Source: Alcaligenes faecalis (lineage in GTDB: Bacteria; Pseudomonadota; Gammaproteobacteria; Burkholderiales; Burkholderiaceae_B). Taken from it: a stretch of 64,000 nucleotides of DNA. The position numbers were made by a program, and so were the translations under genes. A model generated the notes under the pieces. It did not search any database, was not told the DNA's origin, and saw only the letters and a program-made list of their open reading frames with translations. Where the stretch lies: positions 1,240,001-1,304,000 of the forward strand of contig NZ_CP023667.1 of NCBI RefSeq assembly GCF_002443155.1, written 5' to 3'. Shown piece by piece: positions 46,493 to 54,652 of the stretch. Every line of letters starts with the position of its first letter. The stretch's first letter is position 1.

Positions 46493-46678
46493 TCAGTTGC
46501 TGGCGGGTTCCTGCGCATCCAGTTGACGCGCTTCGTTGATCAGCATGGTGGGGATGCCGTCCACAACAGGGAAGGCCAGCTTGTCAGCTTTGCAAACCAG
46601 TTCCTGCTGTTCGCGGTCGTGGCGCAGAGGGCCTTTGCACAAAGGGCAGACCAGCACTTCGAGTAGGCGAGTTTCCAT
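46493..46678 (-). CDS. ycaR: YcaR-like Trm112-family protein (UPF0434)
   Basis: A 61-residue protein with a zinc-ribbon-like CPLC near residue 11 and the pattern FPVVDGIPTMLINEARQL shared by YcaR and Trm112. E. coli ycaR lies between lpxK and kdsB exactly as here. Bacterial members lack proof of a methyltransferase partner. It overlaps lpxK by one base (TAATG). Confidence 0.92.
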   Translation of the reverse strand: METRLLEVLVCPLCKGPLRHDREQQELVCKADKLAFPVVDGIPTMLINEARQLDAQEPASN

Positions 46679-47757
46679 TATTGAACTCCGGATAAAGAGG
46701 GTGGGGTTAAGCGCCGCTTGCGCAACAGGCTGTCCAGTTCAGCAATCCAGTCCGGGCGTGAGAACTCGGGTTGGACATCGACAACCCACAGTCGTGAGTC
46801 GTTCAGGTGCTGGCATTTTACGGCGTCTTTACGGGTAATGAGTACCAGCCCGTCATGCAGGGCCTGAAAGTCCTGGGCTTGCAAGGCGGCATGGTCGGGC
46901 AGGGGGAAAGTCTGACTCAGATGCAGACCACAAGCGCGCAGCATCGTGAAAAAACGGGCAGGCTGGCCAATGGCGGCCAAGGCTTGCAGTTCCTGTTGAC
47001 CGTATTCCTGCTGCCAGTCCAACCAGCTCAGGCGGCGGCCCGAGCTCAGGTGCTCCAGCCGATACGGGCGTAGGCTCATGGTCAGGGCGCGGCCGGGTTC
47101 AGCGGGTTGAGGGGTGGAAGGAGGTGCCTGGCCGGCCACGACCTGACTGATCAGCCAGTCCACCGTACGCAGGCGTTCGGGGCCTTCACGCAGTGGGCCG
47201 GCTGGTAGCAGCAGGCCGTTTCCTACGCCACGTGCATCCTGCACCACGACTTCCATATCACGCTGCAAGGCCAGGTGTTGAAGGCCATCATCTGAAATAA
47301 TCAGGTCGACGGCCGGGAAATCCTTGAGCAAAGCCTGGGCAGCCAGGGCACGACGAGGGTGGACGGCGATGGGGGCCTGGGTTTGGGCGGCAATCAGAGC
47401 GGGTTCATCGCCAAACTGTTCGGCGGCTAATTGGCCCTGACCCACACGCGGGTTGGGGCCGATCTCCACACCATAACCACGGCTGACAATACCGGGGGCC
47501 CATCCCAAAGCGCGCAATTGCTCGGTCAGTGCCAGGACGACGGGCGTTTTGCCTGCGCCACCGACGATGATATTGCCCACCACAATCACTGGCACCGGGC
47601 TGCGGTAGGACGCGCTGGGGTCTTGCTCGTAGCGATGCTGCTTGCGTTGTACGAAGATTACCGCCAGCGCAGAAAGAGGGCGCATCACAAGACTGAACCA
47701 GCCTTTTTTCTGCCACTGCTGGTGCAGCCAATCAGTCAGGCGGACGCGCACACTCAT
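46678..47757 (-). CDS. lpxK: Tetraacyldisaccharide 4'-kinase
   Basis: A 359-residue membrane-associated kinase that phosphorylates the lipid A disaccharide at the 4' position. The P-loop is VGNIIVGGAGKTPV near 60-73, the DDGLQH motif lies near 154, and an N-terminal hydrophobic helix (about 20-35) anchors it. Start ATG 47757 overlaps the exbD stop by four bases. It is part of the envelope operon described under kdsB. Confidence 0.96.
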   Translation of the reverse strand: MSVRVRLTDWLHQQWQKKGWFSLVMRPLSALAVIFVQRKQHRYEQDPSASYRSPVPVIVVGNIIVGGAGKTPVVLALTEQLRALGWAPGIVSRGYGVEIGPNPRVGQGQLAAEQFGDEPALIAAQTQAPIAVHPRRALAAQALLKDFPAVDLIISDDGLQHLALQRDMEVVVQDARGVGNGLLLPAGPLREGPERLRTVDWLISQVVAGQAPPSTPQPAEPGRALTMSLRPYRLEHLSSGRRLSWLDWQQEYGQQELQALAAIGQPARFFTMLRACGLHLSQTFPLPDHAALQAQDFQALHDGLVLITRKDAVKCQHLNDSRLWVVDVQPEFSRPDWIAELDSLLRKRRLTPPSLSGVQ

Positions 47758-48158
47758 GGGGCCTGGGTCGCAAAGTGAATGCGATGGATGCCAACCTGAC
47801 GGGCGGCTTCCATAGCCTGGACCACTGCAAAGTGGGGCGCCTGGGCATCAGCCAGAATCAGCAGGCTGCTGTTCTCGTCGGTTTTTTCCGTCGACAGAGC
47901 TTGGCTAAGGGGAGAACCACTGCTGGCATCCAGCCACATGCCGTTCAGGGCATAGCGCCCGTCCTGGCTGATAGCCAGTAGCAGTTCAGTGGTCTGGGCG
48001 GCCTGGGCCTGAGCCTGGGGCAAGGAAACATCCAGCTGGCGATAGCGCACAAAGGTGCTGCTGGCAGCCAGAAAAATCAGCACCACCAGCAAGACGTCAA
48101 TCAAGGGCACCAGATTCAGTTCCAGCGTGTCCTGGTCTTGGGCTCGGCGAAAGCGCAT
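47754..48158 (-). CDS. exbD: ExbD/TolR-family energy-transduction protein
   Basis: A 134-residue single-pass protein. The N-terminal helix contains the functional aspartate, LVPLIDVLLVVLIFLAAS near 16-33, and the remainder is periplasmic. With ExbB it converts the proton gradient into work for outer-membrane transport. No tonB gene lies beside the pair, which in Burkholderiales often sits in this lipid A operon rather than with TonB. It overlaps exbB by one base. Confidence 0.9.
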   Translation of the reverse strand: MRFRRAQDQDTLELNLVPLIDVLLVVLIFLAASSTFVRYRQLDVSLPQAQAQAAQTTELLLAISQDGRYALNGMWLDASSGSPLSQALSTEKTDENSSLLILADAQAPHFAVVQAMEAARQVGIHRIHFATQAP

Positions 48159-48763
48159 CAGGCAGCCCTCTGTGCCAACAGGCGATCCAGGGCACCGGCT
48201 TCTGTTTCCAGGCAGTGCAGCAGGTAGTCGGCACGGCTGCGAAAGTAGCGGTGAAAGATCATGGCCGGGACGGCAATCAGAATCCCCAGGGCGGTGTTGT
48301 ACAGGGCAACGGAAATGCCACGGGCAATCAGGCTGGGGTCACCACCAGCAGGGTCGTAGGCGGCAAAAATGTCGATCATGCCAATAACCGTACCAAAAAG
48401 GCCCAGCAAAGGGGCGATCACGGCAATGGTGCCCAGTGCCGGAATGTACTTGTTCAATTGGTAGCTGATGTCCTTGCCTTCCGCCTCGACCGCGGACTCA
48501 CGCAAGGCGGAAGCCAGATGACGATTTTTCAGTACGGTGGCTAATACTCGACCCAGGGGGGAGTTGTCGTACAGGCGGGGCAGGGAGTCGTCCTGGATAC
48601 GGTTCTGGGCTGTCAGCTCGCTGATCTGGCGTGCCAGTCCAGCCGGTAGAATTCGTTTGCTGCGCAGGGCCAGAAGGCGCTCCAGGATTAAACCCAGGGC
48701 AAGAATGGAGCAGGCCAGCAGGAACCAGACAGGCCAGCCAGCGGCATGGATCAAAGTAAGCAC
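48158..48763 (-). CDS. exbB: ExbB/MotA/TolQ-family proton channel protein
   Basis: A 201-residue membrane protein with helices at about 8-28, 105-128 and 145-168. The family block LGTIAVIAPLLGLFGTVIGMI near 108-128 is clear. It forms the ring around ExbD that drives TonB-type systems. It is the first gene of a minus-strand run reaching adk, and the run starts about 48763 next to the DnaA-box region. Confidence 0.9.
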   Translation of the reverse strand: MLTLIHAAGWPVWFLLACSILALGLILERLLALRSKRILPAGLARQISELTAQNRIQDDSLPRLYDNSPLGRVLATVLKNRHLASALRESAVEAEGKDISYQLNKYIPALGTIAVIAPLLGLFGTVIGMIDIFAAYDPAGGDPSLIARGISVALYNTALGILIAVPAMIFHRYFRSRADYLLHCLETEAGALDRLLAQRAA

Positions 48764-49189
48764 GAGTCTATTATCCGGTCACGAAATAAATCAGCGCTTA
48801 TTGTAGAGCCCCTGCCTGCATTGCGGGAATGTTCCGGCGCGGGCGCGGTACACTTCAGGGTCTTTTACACGCAGAGTGACGCCAAACCCCTGATGTATTT
48901 GAAGTAATAAGTGTAGTGCTAAAACTATCCACAAAAACTGTGGATAATTCTGTGTATAAAACATCCCATAGTGGCTCGGGTGGTGGTTTAGAGGTTCTCT
49001 GGCTAATTTTCGACCATCTTTGTGTTTTTATAAATAGTGTTTAATTTCAATGGCTTACCTGTTTTCGATAAAGTATTGCATCAGGTGTTCCACGGAAGCC
49101 ATTGTCTTGGCGTCTATTTGACAAAAGCATGACAGTTGTGGATACGGAGCGGTGGAAAACTAGCTCGTGGCGAGTCAAAAACAAAGAAT
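48764..49189. other. Divergent intergenic region with DnaA-box-like sites
   Basis: No gene is supported in these 426 bases between exbB and xseA. The middle and right parts are AT-rich. Four nine-base words close to the DnaA box TTATCCACA occur, three in a 35-base cluster. Confidence 0.55.
48925..48959. promoter_or_regulatory. Cluster of three DnaA-box-like sequences
   Basis: CTATCCACA (48925-48933, one mismatch), TGTGGATAA (48939-48947, perfect on the opposite strand) and TGTGTATAA (48951-48959, one mismatch) lie within 35 bases. A fourth, TGTGGATAC, lies at 49137-49145. The first two also form an inverted repeat ATCCACA/TGTGGAT. Confidence 0.5.
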
Positions 49190-50536
49190 ATGATGCATTA
49201 TCAAGAATCTAGAGCACCTGCGGTATGGACCGTGGCACAGTTGAACCGCCGTGTCAGTCAATTGCTGGACGAGCACATGCCGGTGGTTTGGGTTAGTGGC
49301 GAAGTATCCAACTTTACCCAGGCTGCTTCCGGGCATTGGTACTTCTCCATCAAGGACGACAAGGCGGCCGTTCGTGCCGTGATGTTCCGGGGGCGTGCCC
49401 AGGCCGTGGGCTTCGTGCCGCGGGCGGGCGAGCGCTTCGAGTTTCGCTGTTCGGTGACCTTGTACGAAGCACGCGGGGACTTTCAGGTTCAGGTCGAGGG
49501 CATGCGTCGCGCCGGGTTGGGGGATTTGCATGAAGCGTTTCTGCGATTAAAGGGGCAACTGCAAAGCGAAGGTTTGTTCGAGCCGGAACGCAAGCGCCCA
49601 ATCGCAAGCTTGCCGCGCAGTGTAGGCATCATCACTTCCTTGGCGGCCGCTGCTTTGCGAGATGTGCTGACTGCGATGGAGCGTCGCGCTCCGCATGTGC
49701 GCATTATTATTTATCCCGCTCCAGTTCAAGGTGTCGAAGCGCCACCGCGATTGCGACAAGCATTGGAAACCGCGATTGAGCGGGCCGAGGTCGATACGCT
49801 CTTGCTGGTACGCGGGGGCGGCAGTCTGGAGGATCTCTGGGCTTTCAACGATGAGGGTCTGGCACGCCTGATTGCCTCCAGTCCTATCCCTATTATTAGT
49901 GGGGTGGGGCACGAGACCGATTTCACCATTGCCGATTTCGTGGCCGACTTGCGTGCACCCACGCCAACCGCCGCGGCCGAACTGGCCTGTCTTGGGCGCG
50001 ATCAGTTACTGGAGCAGGTGTTTGCGCGCATGGGGGCCTTGAGCCACGGCGTGCAGCGCCATCTGGACCGCGCATCCTTGCGCCTGGATCGGGCGGTGGC
50101 CAAGCTGGTTTCTCCGCATCAACGACTGGCCCAGCAGCAGCAACGCCTGGATCATCTGACGCAAAGATTGCAGCGTGTGGCCCGCAGCGTCCCCGATACC
50201 GCCGCTTTGCGCCTGACTACGTTAAGGGCTCGTTTGGAGCGCAGCATTCCGCAGCTGGCGTCAAGACAGCAAAATCTGAATATGCTTTTCCAGCGGCTGG
50301 AAAAAGGTCTGGATCACGCGCTGGTTTTGCGCCGCCAACGCCTGGCTGCGGCCCAGCAAACGCTGCAAGCCCTGTCCCCGCGCCTTATCATTAATCGTGG
50401 ATATGCCATAGTCAGGGATAGCGAGGGGAAAGTTGTAAAAAATGCGTTAGACTTAAAGATTGGTGAACGACTCGATGTCGAGTTGAGTCGCGGTCATGTG
50501 TCGGTGGATGTGGTGCGCACGCACGATCTACTCTAG
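49190..50536 (+). CDS. xseA: Exodeoxyribonuclease VII large subunit
   Basis: A 448-residue nuclease subunit. The N-terminal OB-fold has TVAQLNRRVSQLLDEHMPVVWVSGEVSNF, and the catalytic core contains RSVGIITSLAAAALRDVLTAMERRAP, VRGGGSLEDLWAFNDE and GVGHETDFTIADFVADLRAPTPTAAAE. A long coiled-coil region (about 280-395) follows, as in this family. ExoVII degrades single-stranded DNA with XseB. Start ATG 49190 follows an AAAGAA stretch that is a poor ribosome-binding site, so 49193 is also possible. No xseB is adjacent. Confidence 0.95.
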   Translation: MMHYQESRAPAVWTVAQLNRRVSQLLDEHMPVVWVSGEVSNFTQAASGHWYFSIKDDKAAVRAVMFRGRAQAVGFVPRAGERFEFRCSVTLYEARGDFQVQVEGMRRAGLGDLHEAFLRLKGQLQSEGLFEPERKRPIASLPRSVGIITSLAAAALRDVLTAMERRAPHVRIIIYPAPVQGVEAPPRLRQALETAIERAEVDTLLLVRGGGSLEDLWAFNDEGLARLIASSPIPIISGVGHETDFTIADFVADLRAPTPTAAAELACLGRDQLLEQVFARMGALSHGVQRHLDRASLRLDRAVAKLVSPHQRLAQQQQRLDHLTQRLQRVARSVPDTAALRLTTLRARLERSIPQLASRQQNLNMLFQRLEKGLDHALVLRRQRLAAAQQTLQALSPRLIINRGYAIVRDSEGKVVKNALDLKIGERLDVELSRGHVSVDVVRTHDLL

Positions 50537-50590
50537 GCTGCGTCGTCCTTGTTGGATACCAAACACGGTTTTTTTTTAGAAGGAATTGAA

Positions 50591-51169
50591 ATGGCATTCA
50601 CTCTTCCAGCTCTTCCATACGAACTCAACGCCCTTGAGCCACACATCTCCAAAGAAACTTTGGAGTTTCACTACGGTAAACACCACCAGGCTTACGTCAC
50701 CAACCTGAACAACCTGGTTGCTGGCACCGAATTTGAAAATGCTTCCCTGGAAGACGTGGTCAAGAAATCCTCCGGTGGCGTGTTCAACAACGCTGCTCAG
50801 GTTTGGAACCACACTTTCTACTGGAACAGCCTGTCCCCTAACGGCGGCGGCGCTCCTACCGGCAAAGTGGCTGATGCCATCAACGCCAAATGGGGCAGTT
50901 TCGATGCGTTCAAAGAAGCCTTCACCAAGTCTGCCGTTGGCAACTTCGGTTCGGGCTGGACCTGGTTGGTCAAAAAGGCCGACGGTTCCCTGGATATCGT
51001 CAACACCAGCAACGCTGGCACGACGCTGACTTCTGATGACGTCGCCCTGATCACCTGTGATGTGTGGGAACACGCCTACTACATCGACTACCGCAACGCC
51101 CGTCCCAAGTACCTGGAAATTTTCTGGAACCTGGTGAACTGGGACTTTGCCGCCAAGAACCTGGGTTAA
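50591..51169 (+). CDS. sodB: Iron superoxide dismutase
   Basis: A 192-residue Fe-SOD, cytoplasmic, converting superoxide to peroxide. The metal ligands are H27 in [11 protein letters not shown]74 in [11 protein letters not shown], and D157 and H161 in [11 protein letters not shown]. The Gln in the [10 protein letters not shown] block marks the iron form rather than manganese. ATG 50591 follows GAAGGAATTG. A strong terminator follows. Confidence 0.96.
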   Translation: MAFTLPALPYELNALEPHISKETLEFHYGKHHQAYVTNLNNLVAGTEFENASLEDVVKKSSGGVFNNAAQVWNHTFYWNSLSPNGGGAPTGKVADAINAKWGSFDAFKEAFTKSAVGNFGSGWTWLVKKADGSLDIVNTSNAGTTLTSDDVALITCDVWEHAYYIDYRNARPKYLEIFWNLVNWDFAAKNLG

Positions 51170-51214
51170 TCGCCCAGGTTGTGGGTAGCGCTCATTGGAG
51201 GGCTACCCGGCAGT

Positions 51215-51248
51215 AAAAAACCGCCATGCATATGCTGGCGGTTTTTTT
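51215..51248 (+). terminator. Terminator after sodB
   Basis: AAAACCGCCA and TGGCGGTTTT pair around a short loop and are followed by TTT. It could also act for the minus-strand bfr gene. Confidence 0.88.
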
Positions 51249-51306
51249 GTGTTTGCAGCGCGGTAGCCTGTCGGACTTGCGCTGCAATGCGTTCTGCCTG
51301 AAGGCC

Positions 51307-51771
51307 TTACATTTGGGATTGCTGGTAGTTTTCCAGGCCCACTTTCTCGATCAGGCCTAATTGTTTTTCCAGCCAGTAGGTGTGGTCTTCTTCCGTGTCG
51401 CGCAACTGGGCCAGAATAATGTCACGGGTGACAAAATCGCTGGCGGATTCGGCCAGTTCTATGCCTTTTTGCAAGGCAGCGCGAACTTCATATTCCAGCT
51501 CCAGATCCTTGCGCAACATGCCGACCACGTCCTTGCCGGGCTCAAACGCATTGGGGCGCATATCAGGAATGCCATCGAGCATCAGGATACGACGTATCAG
51601 GGCGTCAGCGTGTTGGGTTTCTTCTTCCATTTCGTGGTTCATGCGCTCGTAAAGCTGCGTGAAACCCAGATGCTCGTAAAAGCGGGAATGGATAAAGTAC
51701 TGGTCGCGCGCTGCGAGTTCGCCACGCAGCAACTGATTCAGATAGTCGAGGACTTCGGGATTGCCTTGCAT
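51307..51771 (-). CDS. bfr: Bacterioferritin without the usual heme-ligand methionine
   Basis: A 154-residue ferritin-like protein, start ATG 51771 ([15 protein letters not shown]). The diiron ligands are kept: E18, E51, H54, E94, E127 and H130 by alignment with E. coli Bfr. Position 52, where E. coli has the heme ligand Met, is Thr (EEETQHAD). Heme-free bacterioferritin subunits of this kind often pair with a second, Met52-bearing subunit. It sits convergent to sodB. The iron store role (24-mer) is from the family. Confidence 0.92.
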   Translation of the reverse strand: MQGNPEVLDYLNQLLRGELAARDQYFIHSRFYEHLGFTQLYERMNHEMEEETQHADALIRRILMLDGIPDMRPNAFEPGKDVVGMLRKDLELEYEVRAALQKGIELAESASDFVTRDIILAQLRDTEEDHTYWLEKQLGLIEKVGLENYQQSQM

Positions 51772-52101
51772 GATGATGAGCCTGTAAGGGATGTCAACGT
51801 TGGCAGTATGCCATGGGGGCGCTTGGCGTGGGGCTTGCCCCCGATAAGCCAGGGTGGATGCAGGCGGGTGTGAGGCTTTACTATTAGCTGTGGTTTGTTT
51901 TTCTTTATTCGCTCTTGATATCTGCATTTAATGAGCAATAGATGGCTTTGGACATGAAACATGAAAGCGACCGCGTAGCGGACAGCCCTTGGTGTGGGTA
52001 AATGAGCTTCTGTGCTCAAGCGCTACTATCAAAACAGTAGATTTCGAGCGCTCTTCATAGTGCTCTCGCGCGATTTTATTCAAGTTATCAGGGTGAATTT
52101 C

Positions 52102-53307
52102 ATGAGTCAGGACGCCTTTATTTGTGACGCAATTCGTACGCCATTCGGACGTTATGGTGGTTCGCTGTCCGCTGTGAGGGCGGATGACCTGGGTGCGGTG
52201 CCTATTGCCGCGCTGATGAAGCGCAATCCCCAAATCGATTGGAGCAAGCTGGATGATGTGATGTACGGCTGCGCCAACCAGGCGGGTGAAGACAACCGTA
52301 ACGTGGCACGTATGTCTGCGCTGCTGGCCGGCTTGCCCGTGGATGTGCCCGGCGTAACCTTGAACCGTCTGTGCGGTTCGGGTCTGGACGCGATTGGTTC
52401 GGCCGCTCGCGCGATTCGCGCCGGCGATGCCTCCTTCATCCTGGCCGGTGGTGTGGAAAGCATGAGCCGCGCTCCCTTTGTCATGGGCAAGGCTGAAACG
52501 GCTTTCTCGCGCAGCGCAGGCATTTACGACACCACGATTGGCTGGCGCTTCATCAACAAGGCCATGAAAGAGCAGTACGGTGTGGACTCCATGCCCGAAA
52601 CAGCTGAAAACGTAGCTCAGCAGTTCAATGTGTCCCGCGAAGACCAGGACGTGTTTGCCCTGAATAGCCAGCTGCGTGCTGCTGCCGCCCAGGAAGCCGG
52701 CATTCTGGCTGAAGAAATCACCCCCGTGATCATTCCCCAGCGCAAGGGCGATCCCATTGTGGTGGACAAGGACGAGCATCCACGTGCCACGACCCTGGAA
52801 TCCCTGACTCGTCTGAAACCTGTCGTGCGTGCCGATGGCACTGTGACGGCCGGTAATGCTTCTGGCGTGAACGACGGTGCTTGCGCGCTGTTGGTCGCCA
52901 ACAAGGCAACCGTAGAAGCTCAGGGTCTGACTCCACGCGCTCGTGTGGTGGCCATGGCCTTTGCTGGTGTGGAACCGCGCATCATGGGTATTGGCCCGGC
53001 ACCTGCCAGCCAGAAAGTCCTGGCTTTGGCCGGTCTGACGCTGGATCAAATGGATGTGATCGAGCTGAACGAAGCCTTCGCCGCCCAAGGTCTGGCGGTG
53101 ACTCGTATGTTGGGTCTGGCTGACAATGATCCGCGCGTGAACCCGAACGGGGGCGCGATTGCTCTGGGTCACCCTCTGGGTGCCAGCGGTGCGCGTCTGG
53201 CGATTGCGGCTATCAACCAATTGCATCGCACAGGCGGACGCTACGCCCTGTGCACCATGTGTATTGGTGTCGGCCAGGGCGTGGCCTTGATTCTCGAGCG
53301 CGTCTAA
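52102..53307 (+). CDS. pcaF: Thiolase, 3-oxoadipyl-CoA type
   Basis: A 401-residue thiolase. The nucleophilic cysteine is C91 in [15 protein letters not shown], the His is in [17 protein letters not shown] near 357, and the second Cys is in [13 protein letters not shown] near 388. [16 protein letters not shown] and [18 protein letters not shown] are typical of 3-oxoadipyl-CoA thiolases (PcaF/PaaJ), the last step of the beta-ketoadipate or phenylacetate path. No neighbouring genes of those pathways exist, so a general beta-ketothiolase is possible. Start ATG 52102 is chosen over 52012. Confidence 0.88.
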   Translation: MSQDAFICDAIRTPFGRYGGSLSAVRADDLGAVPIAALMKRNPQIDWSKLDDVMYGCANQAGEDNRNVARMSALLAGLPVDVPGVTLNRLCGSGLDAIGSAARAIRAGDASFILAGGVESMSRAPFVMGKAETAFSRSAGIYDTTIGWRFINKAMKEQYGVDSMPETAENVAQQFNVSREDQDVFALNSQLRAAAAQEAGILAEEITPVIIPQRKGDPIVVDKDEHPRATTLESLTRLKPVVRADGTVTAGNASGVNDGACALLVANKATVEAQGLTPRARVVAMAFAGVEPRIMGIGPAPASQKVLALAGLTLDQMDVIELNEAFAAQGLAVTRMLGLADNDPRVNPNGGAIALGHPLGASGARLAIAAINQLHRTGGRYALCTMCIGVGQGVALILERV

Positions 53308-53775
53308 CTAAGGTTGCAGGGCAGGCAGGCCGGTGATTTTCTCGCCGGCCTTTTTGTCTGCTTGCTTGAACCAGCCTTGTTCCATCTCCAGGGCATAGCG
53401 CACAGGTCGCACCGGGCAGTGGGATTGAAGATCAAAGGGCTGCATGGCCTCGATATTGGTAATTGTGCCTTCATCGGTAATAAAGGCGATATCCAGCGGC
53501 AAGGGCGTATTCTTCATCCAGAAGCAAGGCATTCCGGTTTGCTCGAATACGAATAACATGCCGTGATCGGGGGCCAGGCTTTCTCGATGCATCAAGCCTT
53601 GAGCACGAGTCTCGTCGCGATCGGCCACTTCAGCCTGGATTTTTTTGGAACCCAGGGTCAGTGTCAGGGTGGGAAGAGTCTCATCCGCCTGGGCCGGGGC
53701 GCTAATACAAAGCGCTGCCAGAAGACAGGCAAAAAAAACAGGGCGCGCAGGCCCCGTAGTCGTAGTGCGATACTG
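53308..53775 (-). CDS. DUF192 exported protein
   Basis: A 155-residue protein with a signal peptide ending at PAQA near residue 30. The DUF192 pattern is clear: LAPDHGMLFVFEQTGMPCFWMKNTPLPLDIAFI and ALEMEQGWFKQ. The family forms a small beta-barrel of unknown function. Start ATG 53775 (MQYRTTTTGPARP) is chosen; the frame runs to 53880 through the cold-shock gene. The gene end touches the thiolase gene end. Confidence 0.85.
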   Translation of the reverse strand, partial: QYRTTTTGPARPVFFACLLAALCISAPAQADETLPTLTLTLGSKKIQAEVADRDETRAQGLMHRESLAPDHGMLFVFEQTGMPCFWMKNTPLPLDIAFITDEGTITNIEAMQPFDLQSHCPVRPVRYALEMEQGWFKQADKKAGEKITGLPALQP

Positions 53776-53824
53776 CATGTGTGTTGCGAACCTGCTTTTG
53801 TTAGAATCGAGAGCGCAAGAGATC

Positions 53825-54070
53825 TTAAGGCGAAGTAATATTAAGTGCCTGCTTGCCTTTAGGGCCTTGGGCGACTTCATACAGAACTTTCTGGCCTTCT
53901 TTCAAAGTCTTGAACCCGTTCATCTGAATGGATGAAAAATGAGCGAAGAGATCTTCGCCGCCGTTATCGGGTGTAATAAACCCAAAGCCTTTGGCGTCAT
54001 TGAACCACTTAACGGTCCCGGATAGTTTTTGATTGTCTCCAGTGCCTGCGGTGGTGGTAGTTTCCGACAT
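53825..54070 (-). CDS. Cold-shock domain protein
   Basis: An 81-residue single-stranded nucleic-acid-binding protein. RNP1 is KGFGFITPD near 27-35 and RNP2 is DLFAHFSSI near 40-48, after the KWFNDA start of the domain. It has a 15-residue Ser/Thr/acidic N-terminal extension ([15 protein letters not shown]) absent from CspA. The position beside clpS-clpA recalls E. coli cspD, but sequence alone does not separate CspA and CspD types. Confidence 0.92.
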   Translation of the reverse strand: MSETTTTAGTGDNQKLSGTVKWFNDAKGFGFITPDNGGEDLFAHFSSIQMNGFKTLKEGQKVLYEVAQGPKGKQALNITSP

Positions 54071-54235
54071 GCTTGCTGCCTCTCAACTTAGTGTATGGTT
54101 GATACTTTTTTCGGCCCCTCCCTGGGCCTGTGATCGCGGCACCCCACTTTTTATTGTGAAGTTGACACGATCAGTCGGATGATGCTGAATTTTGTTCCCC
54201 CCAGTCAACCTATGGAAAGCACCTAGTTCTGTATT

Positions 54236-54559
54236 ATGGCCATTGAGATCGATAAGCAAGGCGCCACAACGGTAGAGCGCCAATCCGCGCGGCTTGCCCC
54301 ACCACCCATGTATCAGGTCATCTTGCTCAACGATGACTACACACCCATGGAATTTGTGGTGAATATACTGGAGCGGGTGTTTGCCAAAACGCCTGAGCAG
54401 GCCGAACAGCTTATGCTTAAAGTACATTACGAGGGTCGGGCTGTCTGTGGTGTGTATCCCCGCGACATCGCGGCCACCAAGGTGGAAATTGTGCGACAAC
54501 TGGCGCAGTCGCGACAGCACCCTTTACAGTGCGTGATGGAGCCGGTGCCTGATGCTTGA
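54236..54559 (+). CDS. clpS: ATP-dependent Clp protease adaptor ClpS
   Basis: A 107-residue adaptor that delivers N-degron substrates to ClpAP. The N-terminal tail is flexible, then the recognition core begins [17 protein letters not shown] near 25-41, whose NDD binds the substrate amino group. [16 protein letters not shown] completes the core. It is followed by clpA, 93 bases on. Confidence 0.96.
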   Translation: MAIEIDKQGATTVERQSARLAPPPMYQVILLNDDYTPMEFVVNILERVFAKTPEQAEQLMLKVHYEGRAVCGVYPRDIAATKVEIVRQLAQSRQHPLQCVMEPVPDA

Positions 54560-54652
54560 CCATTTAATGGTTTACCGTATTGTTCAGATCAGGCAAATTA
54601 GTCATAGAATAGCCTTAACCCCTAGTTTTACTCTTGCCGTGTAGGAGGAAGC

